Source of the DNA: Siphonodentalium dalli
Lineage: Eukaryota > Mollusca > Scaphopoda > Gadilida > Siphonodentaliidae
Reading direction: 5' to 3'
Length of the DNA stretch: 64,000 nucleotides
Assembly: GCA_032622095.1 (NCBI GenBank)
Contig: CP136062.1
Span: forward strand, 157,782,875-157,846,874
Shown here: piece by piece, positions 57,717-64,000 of the stretch
How the letters are laid out: each line of letters opens with the position of its first letter
How positions within the stretch are numbered: position 1 is the stretch's first letter
Notes under the pieces: generated by a model
The model's input: only the letters and a program-made list of their open reading frames with translations
Databases searched by the model: none
Told to the model about the DNA's origin: nothing
Position numbers and translations under genes: made by a program

Positions 57717-58418
57717 ATTATCCGCCATTTTCCATATTTTGACCGCCATTTTGGCAGCCATTTTGAGACAAAGCGCCAATTTGGGTTTCATTGAATTGGA
57801 GTATTCATAGAAAATGGTATGCCCAACTTACATTGTACAGTTCTGTCCATTTCTTGTTGATATATGACTGCAATCCCAATGGCGATTTTGTGAAATTTTA
57901 TACCGCGTTCTGTAAAATCGAATTTTTGAGGGTGTGGATAAGTCTGGGACCCCATTTATGGTATCTGTCATTGCTCCAATGCTGAATTAACACGAATAAG
58001 ACTAATCAAAGTCGCCAGTCTGAACCATTATCAAACAACAGGAACTGATCTTTAAGATATTAGGCAAAAACTTCAAATTTTCGAGTTTAGGCCGCCATGT
58101 TGGCGGCCATCTGGGGCGAGGGATTCCATGTTTTCAATAGATAGGTGGCATAATACTTTACCTTCGCAAAAATGTTTACATTTGTATTCATATGGCAACA
58201 TTTGACCTCACTATAATCGAATTAATCTCAGTCAGATTCTCTTTTGACTACGGGCGGCCATGTTGGACGACATCTTGGATCCTGGATTTTCCCCAAAGCG
58301 GACTTTAGCGGATTTTGGATGTTGTACCAGAGATTCTCCCGCGTTGAATGACACAAAGATCGCTTATTTACCAATTTATTCTGGGTCAACCCCCTTTTTT
58401 TGCGTACCACGACCATAC
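57717..58418 (-). repeat. Inverted copy of the 54395-55085 module
   Basis: This ~700-base block is the reverse complement of 54395-55085 with scattered changes. It runs from TCCGCCATTTTCCATATTTT to the terminal CACGACCATAC followed by TA (58419-58420). It directly abuts the right end of the preceding element, so two ends of the same family lie side by side. Confidence 0.8.
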
Positions 58419-58420
58419 TA

Positions 58421-59172
58421 CAGGGTTGAAGGGTCCTGGTTCTCCCCAGTCGCCAGTCAAAATAGTTTTAAAAGTCGACTCCTGAAATTGTCTAGAGTTA
58501 GACCTCTAGATGCTAGGATTATGCAGTTTTCACATTTTCTCCCACTGGGCCGAACCATGGTGGTCGGTTAAGGAATAATATCAACAGAAATAAACTAAAT
58601 TCAATGCTGTGAGGTGCTTGTTCGGACACTTAAAAGCCAAGGGGTAGGGGTGCAATTGGTATTACGCGAACACGGGAGTTTAGCGTGGTCCAACGGGGTG
58701 CTGTTGGAAATTCTAAGACGGACAACCCCCAAACGAGGTCCATCTAGCGACATCCCTGAACACGACCGATATATAGTGAGCGGTAGCATTTGTTTTCAAG
58801 TATGCATATAATTGCCTATTAAAATACCAATTAATCAAGGACCACTGTAGACGGCGCCAAATATACACAGATGCAAACACGCGTGTCAAAACCCCACATA
58901 GAAATCGATCGGAGGATTCGTTGTGCTACCAACGAGGTTTCGAACGTTAGTTGTGCATTTATTTGTTATTAAAATGTGATAACTCATACCAAAATGTTTA
59001 CGGCTTGACAACAAACAGGTAGAGTGCTAATATTGGGGGTTTCGTCAGTGGTGGAAACTACTCGCAAGCTCGTTCTCCCAAAAATCAGCACAGTATCGGC
59101 TTATAATAGGATTTGTTTTAGATTCAAAAATCGGCGTAGATTCACCTCATTTTGAATAAAAAATAACTGAAA
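58421..59172. other. No feature recognised
   Basis: Open frames on both strands around 58600-58810 overlap and have no motif. This is the flank of the LINE's 5' truncation point. Confidence 0.3.
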
Positions 59173-60727
59173 AACAATATTGTTCCCACTGCCCCTCAGT
59201 AACGTGTCCTTAAATGTCGTTGCTCAAAACAAAAAAGTGAAACTCATTGAGTCGCATAAACATATCGGTCTTGAAATTCAAAGCAAATTAAACTGGAATA
59301 TGCACATGGAGGCTATCGCCACCAGAGTTACTCCCCGGTTGTCAATCCTCAGAATATTTAAATATAAGCTCGACAGAAGAACACTTCTAAACTATACAAT
59401 GCCTATATTCAACCAATATTAGATTATACTGATGTCATGTGGGAAAACAACACTGATTATATTCTAAAGAAACTCGACCGAATTCACATCGATGTCGCCA
59501 GAACTGTATCAGGTCTCACGCACTCATGCTCTAATAGTTCCGTCCGGTGTGAAGCAGGCTGGCCTACACTGAAAATCTCAAGAGAAAAACATAAATGAAA
59601 CACTATTCAAAATTATAATAAAACCCCAGACTACCTTACTGGTTTACTGCCGGCCCGTTCATATATACAAGGTATCGGGATATAACATGCGATGCCCGAA
59701 TACGCTCTACTCGTATTATTGTTCACAGAACACTATAACAAATCCTTCCTTCGACTGTGGCCGAGTGGAACAAGCTACCTAAGTATGTAACTGCAGCTGA
59801 AAATCTGCAATATTTCAAAGAAAAATTGAATATTTTCGATCTAGGCACGAAACCACCCAATTACTTTGCATTATGAAACCGGAAAAGTAATATTATAAAC
59901 TGTAGGATACGGAACTCATGCATCGACCTTCGTCAAGACATGTACGGAAACTATATTGCCGACAGTCCGAATTATAGGTGTGGATACGCATCGAAAGTGT
60001 CAATGTACTTCTTTCTTGTCTGTACACTATATTACGAACAGAGACATGTAGGTTACTGTAAACTGGACAAACATAATTTCCGAATATCAAACTGGAACCA
60101 ACTGCTATGGGGAATTCCTGATGAAACCTTTCCAAGAATCAAAATTTATTTCGCATTGTTCAGTTTTACATAGCTGCGCCAACACGCTTTAATCGGGATT
60201 AATTGCCCGATAATATACCTTTAGATATAGCAACATAAGTATAAGGATTAGATGTCCTGCCCGTCCTCATATGCATCCCGAGAGACCGCTGGCAATTAAA
60301 CACACAACAGAAAACCTCACAAGCCACACTCTTACCATTATAACTTCTATCTTTTTTCAGTTAGGTAATACACTACAATTGTAAATACTCTGTCATTTTG
60401 TAAATAAATACTGTAGTTCAACCTTGTATCGAGAGATGGGTCTCCTGTAAGTTTCCGTAACTTGTTCACCAATCCCTTTGTAAATTGAATAAATCATAAC
60501 CTAACATGTTTAAAGTAAAGGCAGCCAGTCTCCAGTGATGACCAGATTGCCTTATTCTAGAACCGTGTTATTCTATTATTTATACTGATGCATGTTTTAG
60601 GGGGTAGCAGGAAGACAGCCCGATATGGCTAGGCTACCCCCGGCAATATACTGCTTTACCTTATTATGTATTTCTGCCATTGTATAATTCATGTATATTG
60701 TAAATAAATTATCCTATCCTATCCTAT
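59173..60727 (+). mobile_element. 5'-truncated LINE (non-LTR retrotransposon), decayed
   Basis: The reading frame, in several pieces, follows the C-terminal part of a LINE reverse transcriptase. 59180-59422 has SHKHIGLEIQSKLNWNMHME and ILRIFKYKLDRRTLLNYT. After frameshifts, KKLDRIHIDVARTVSGLTHS, TPDYLTGLLPARSY and STVAEWNKLPKYVTAAENLQ follow, with a stop near 59875. A region at 59905-60173 continues with YRCGYASKVSMYFFLVCTLY, the CxC...H/C-rich LINE tail, and LLWGIPD. The 3' end has a small GGGGTAGC/GCTACCCC hairpin, AAATAAATT and three ATCCT pentamers (60705-60727). The polymerase catalytic core is absent, so the copy is dead on arrival. CR1/Jockey-like is the likeliest group. Confidence 0.8.
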
Positions 60728-61500
60728 CGATGTGCACATTTCCACTTGTGAATAGATTACCCTCGACCAGGTTGTCCATCTGTGACTATGGTCGCATAGT
60801 ATACTCATTGGGCCTCAGCATTCTTCATTTCTATAAATTCGGGACTCTGCTGTCTCATTGTACCAGCTATTAAGTTTGGAACTTTTTTTAATTTAGAGAA
60901 TAAAATCACCAAATTTTCTTCCGTATGATATGAAGAATAATATAACCTTATATGAAATCAGTACACAGTCATATTCTGTGTCAGAACTTTTAAAACACTC
61001 ATCTTTCTTCAAATTGGTATTGTTCCCTAGCACGTATTATATGGTATTAATATGTGCTATTGCCACGCCTGATTGATGCACATGTCTGATTTCTATTTCA
61101 CAAACCACAACAAGTTTCTTGAAGACATAATCTTGAAACATGCTGTTAAGAGCTGAATATTGTTTCGATATATGTCACAGACTTTACTTTATTCAATTGA
61201 ATTTTCATAACAGGTATACGCGTTGACTAGTACTATATGCGTATGGTCTGAAGTGTGTTGGCCTATGGCAAGGTAATGTATATTAATGGAATGAAAATTA
61301 GTCATTAGCCTCTAAACTGTATCATCATCAGATAAGTGTCGTGTGCTGATAAAACATGGGTTCCAACTCTATTCATTGGATCTTGTACGTATCCGATAGT
61401 GTAAAATACTCATTGGAACACCATTGACTTTGGGTGGCAAGTCGACTCATTTCCATTTAAGAACCGATATTAGACTGATTGATTTATTGGTGTTTATGGT
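60728..61500. other. No feature recognised
   Basis: AT-rich intergenic sequence with chance frames only. Confidence 0.3.
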
Positions 61501-61508
61501 CGTTTTAA

Positions 61509-61900
61509 CCCTTCACCCAACAGAAGGGCCCTGTGCCAATGCATTCTCTTATATATGCGAGTCAAACATAGGTCGCCTCGCATATATAAGAGAATGCATT
61601 GGCTTAACACATTACAAATTATAAAATTGTTAAAGAATGTAAGAAAAAATGGTAAAAAGTGTTAAAAAAAGATTTTGTTTAGGCCAATGCATTCTCTTAT
61701 ATATGCGAGGCGACCTATGGTCGACTCGCATATATAAGAGAATGCATTGGCACAGGGCATAACTATAACTATCACAATGTGGTCAAGGAGCCGGTTCCAA
61801 TGATATCCATATTTGTATGGTTCTATTGAGACAGACCGAAGATATTTTAGGCTGTTGAAGCTTTATTTGGTCGTATTTGGCCGGTTTGTTGGGTAACGGG
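61509..61900. mobile_element. piggyBac-like hairpin MITE, copy 2
   Basis: TTAA flanks at 61505-61508 and 61901-61904. The termini are CCCTTCACCCAACA and TGTTGGGTAACGGG, each with one change from copy 1 at 36290-36679. The two internal hairpins with the CCAATGCATTCTCTTATATA arms are fully conserved, as are GGTTCCAATGATATCCATAT and GAGACAGACCGAAGATATTT. The body is roughly 95% alike by eye, so both copies derive from a recent common source. Confidence 0.88.
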
Positions 61901-62113
61901 TTAATCGCTAGGCCATATCACGACATCGTCAGTTTGCAGGTCCATGAAAGGTTGTGCATAGGATAAATTTCTATTAAAAGCGCCAAATTGTACACAGAAA
62001 TCACTCAACACCGGATGGCAACTTACAAGCTTGGACAATTACATGATTCAAGCCTTTCATATGTGGATAACAAATATATAATAAATGGCTATAATAAATG
62101 CTATCAATCTTAA

Positions 62114-62630
62114 AGGGGTATTGTACGCCATTTTCAATAAATTGCCGGCGATAACAACGATCTGATATCGATAATATATAGAACACTACGTCGACGATGT
62201 ATTCTGTAAACTTTCAGGTTAATAGGTTAGCTTAAAATCAACTTAAAATTTATGGCTGGAGTTATAAATTAAATTACGAATTTCCGTATACAAGACGTAA
62301 TCAAAATAATTCACGGATACTGGATTGGGCAAAACGTGGCACACATGATCTTGTAAAAAATTATGTTGACACTGGACGTAAACTCAAGCCACTCACTGAC
62401 TAGTGACTATACAATGACTTGATGAGTATATGGGACTAGTATGCATATACTATAACATTTATTTGATACATTTGCTTGAAAACTGTCAAAATATTACTCG
62501 AAAACGACAATTGGTTTTATCGCATTCCGGCTAATGTGGCATCCGTAATCCGTAATCCGTAATCTGGTTACCTTATTCTATGACTCAGAGCCTATAGAAA
62601 CCAACAACAACATTTGGGTACAGTATCCCT
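62114..62630 (+). mobile_element. TTAA-flanked MITE, copy C
   Basis: TTAA at 62110-62113 and 62631-62634. It starts AGGGGTATTGTACGCCATTT and ends TACAGTATCCCT. The body parallels copy B (21440-21988) throughout, with small deletions and a local CCGTAATCCGTAATCCGTAA expansion near 62540. Confidence 0.8.
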
Positions 62631-62639
62631 TTAACCGTA

Positions 62640-64000
62640 CCCACCCATTAAACGTGCTATTATTATATGTCATATAGTTGACACGGCAGAAACTTTGGCT
62701 TTGTCTGTGTACTTTATTATCGCGGTGTTGGGGTGGGCAGAATTTGGCGCAGGACACGATTATTAATCTATGTCCAAGTATTATTTCACCCAAGCACCTG
62801 CATGTGTGTACACTTGTATGACCAGTGTTCCCCAGATAGGAGGTCATATACCGACTCAGAAGACAATATATTTTATTGATGGCTATTCGAGAGCCTTCAG
62901 AGTGACATTGACTTTCCTAGTGTCGCCATTTTGGGAGTTGAGTTATATCACCCCCTTCGCTTGGCACCGTAGTTTATAATAAACCATTCACATAAATAAA
63001 TCAGCTCTAGTTTTGCAATGTTGATCTCGTCGGCTATTTTGAATCGCGATTTTTTAGGTCAAGGATACCGAGATCGGCCTAGCTCTGTGGATCATTTTGT
63101 TTAGCATATCCCAATTATATAAAATCACCTGAGTTACCACTGTTCCGGACAAATGCCGTTAACACTGTTTTCTAGTCCAGTTTTACGAAAACACATCTGC
63201 ACATTAAGCCGTGTGCACATGGCACCTAATTCCGCGGGGGAGCATTCATGTTACAATACTTCATACTGATATCCCCACAGGATACCATACTAATTAAATT
63301 ATAATTAATATATCATTAGCATCTTGTTTTCGTCCTTTAGAAATCACCTTAGTTATATTATAACTTGAGTCGTTTGTTTATAAATTGTGGAAAGGCAGCA
63401 CATTGCACTTGAAATCTGGCAACACCGGGATAGTTTATATGCAGCGTTCGCAGAAATATCCGATGAACATGGCCGACTCGAGTATGCACATAAGGTTACA
63501 CTGGTGTAAATAAGGTTCGAAGAGACCTCTAGCGGATGCGGGAGGAATATAAAGGAGAGAATAAAATAGACACTGGGCCCTTATTGGTCAATAGCATTGT
63601 GTGCTTTTTGCATAAAAAAATCATCACACCTCTTCCCTATGGTTTCCCACTGGTAAAATAGCCATTGGCTCAGGAATTAACCCTCTGTAGTGAAGTTTAA
63701 ATTTGTTGTTGTGGTCTAAAATATGACAGTACTTTTTATGCGGTTCTGACACTAGTTAGGAAAACACAAGATTTAAAGGCGAATTCCCTGCCTGTCGTAC
63801 CTGATTTGTGCAAAAAGTTTCCCAAAGTGTCAATTTTTCAGATTTAAAGAAAATTTTGGACCCAATGTTTATATTGCCAATAGTATACGCTAAAACGTTA
63901 GAGATGAGGCCTATGGGAAACATTTACACCTGTGTAACCTAAAGGGGAAAATGAGCTTTTTGGCCTTTTTTATTCCTGGGAGTCACTTTAAAGTATTTTA
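62640..64000. other. No feature recognised
   Basis: The last 1.3 kb has no supported exon, RNA gene or transposon end. A TTGGTCAATAGCA-type inverted CCAAT word near 63584 and a slightly GC-richer patch at 63450-63560 could belong to a promoter, but this is only a guess. Confidence 0.3.

Overview
This window is animal nuclear DNA. It is AT-rich and mostly intergenic or intronic. The only convincing genes are split by introns, and most of the structure comes from transposons and their deletion derivatives. A DIRS-type tyrosine-recombinase retrotransposon, a LINE with a pentanucleotide tail, a Tigger/pogo fragment, and Harbinger, hAT and TTAA-flanked MITEs, together with long foldbacks and minisatellites, point to a marine invertebrate. 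A mollusc or other lophotrochozoan is my best guess, but no marker gene settles this.

Region 0-10 kb: a small C2H2 zinc-finger gene on the + strand can be assembled from three exons (517-559, 3356-3518, 9413-9683). Their phases fit exactly and give a 158-residue protein with five fingers. Intron 1 carries a 1.6 kb Harbinger-type element. The segment around exon 1 is duplicated in inverted orientation at 20.36-20.94 kb, and that copy preserves the empty insertion site. Intron 2 is filled with tandem repeats.

Region 10-24 kb: a hAT MITE with a perfect 8-bp target duplication contains a nested TTAA-flanked MITE. A probable two-exon gene end lies on the - strand near 12.6-13.0 kb. Tandem foldbacks follow, then a Tigger deletion derivative, then a broken - strand ORF of an unnamed family in which a 7-bp tandem duplication causes one of the frameshifts.

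Region 22.7-46 kb: repeats dominate. Several are foldback elements whose long arms flank a degenerate ~40-bp minisatellite. There are also tandem TTGGTTC-type arrays, a piggyBac-like MITE with two perfect hairpins, a cluster of RFX X-box-like palindromes, and two orphan exon-like stretches at 38.8 and 40.2 kb.

Region 46-64 kb: a class A GPCR pseudogene with a nonsense codon in TM4 and a frameshifted third loop; a MITE; a decayed DIRS-like element followed by four to five ~740-bp tandem units; a 4 kb inverted-repeat composite; a 5'-truncated LINE; a second copy of the piggyBac-like hairpin MITE; and a third copy of the TTAA MITE. The last 1.3 kb shows nothing recognisable.

No rRNA, tRNA, CRISPR array or operon structure was seen.
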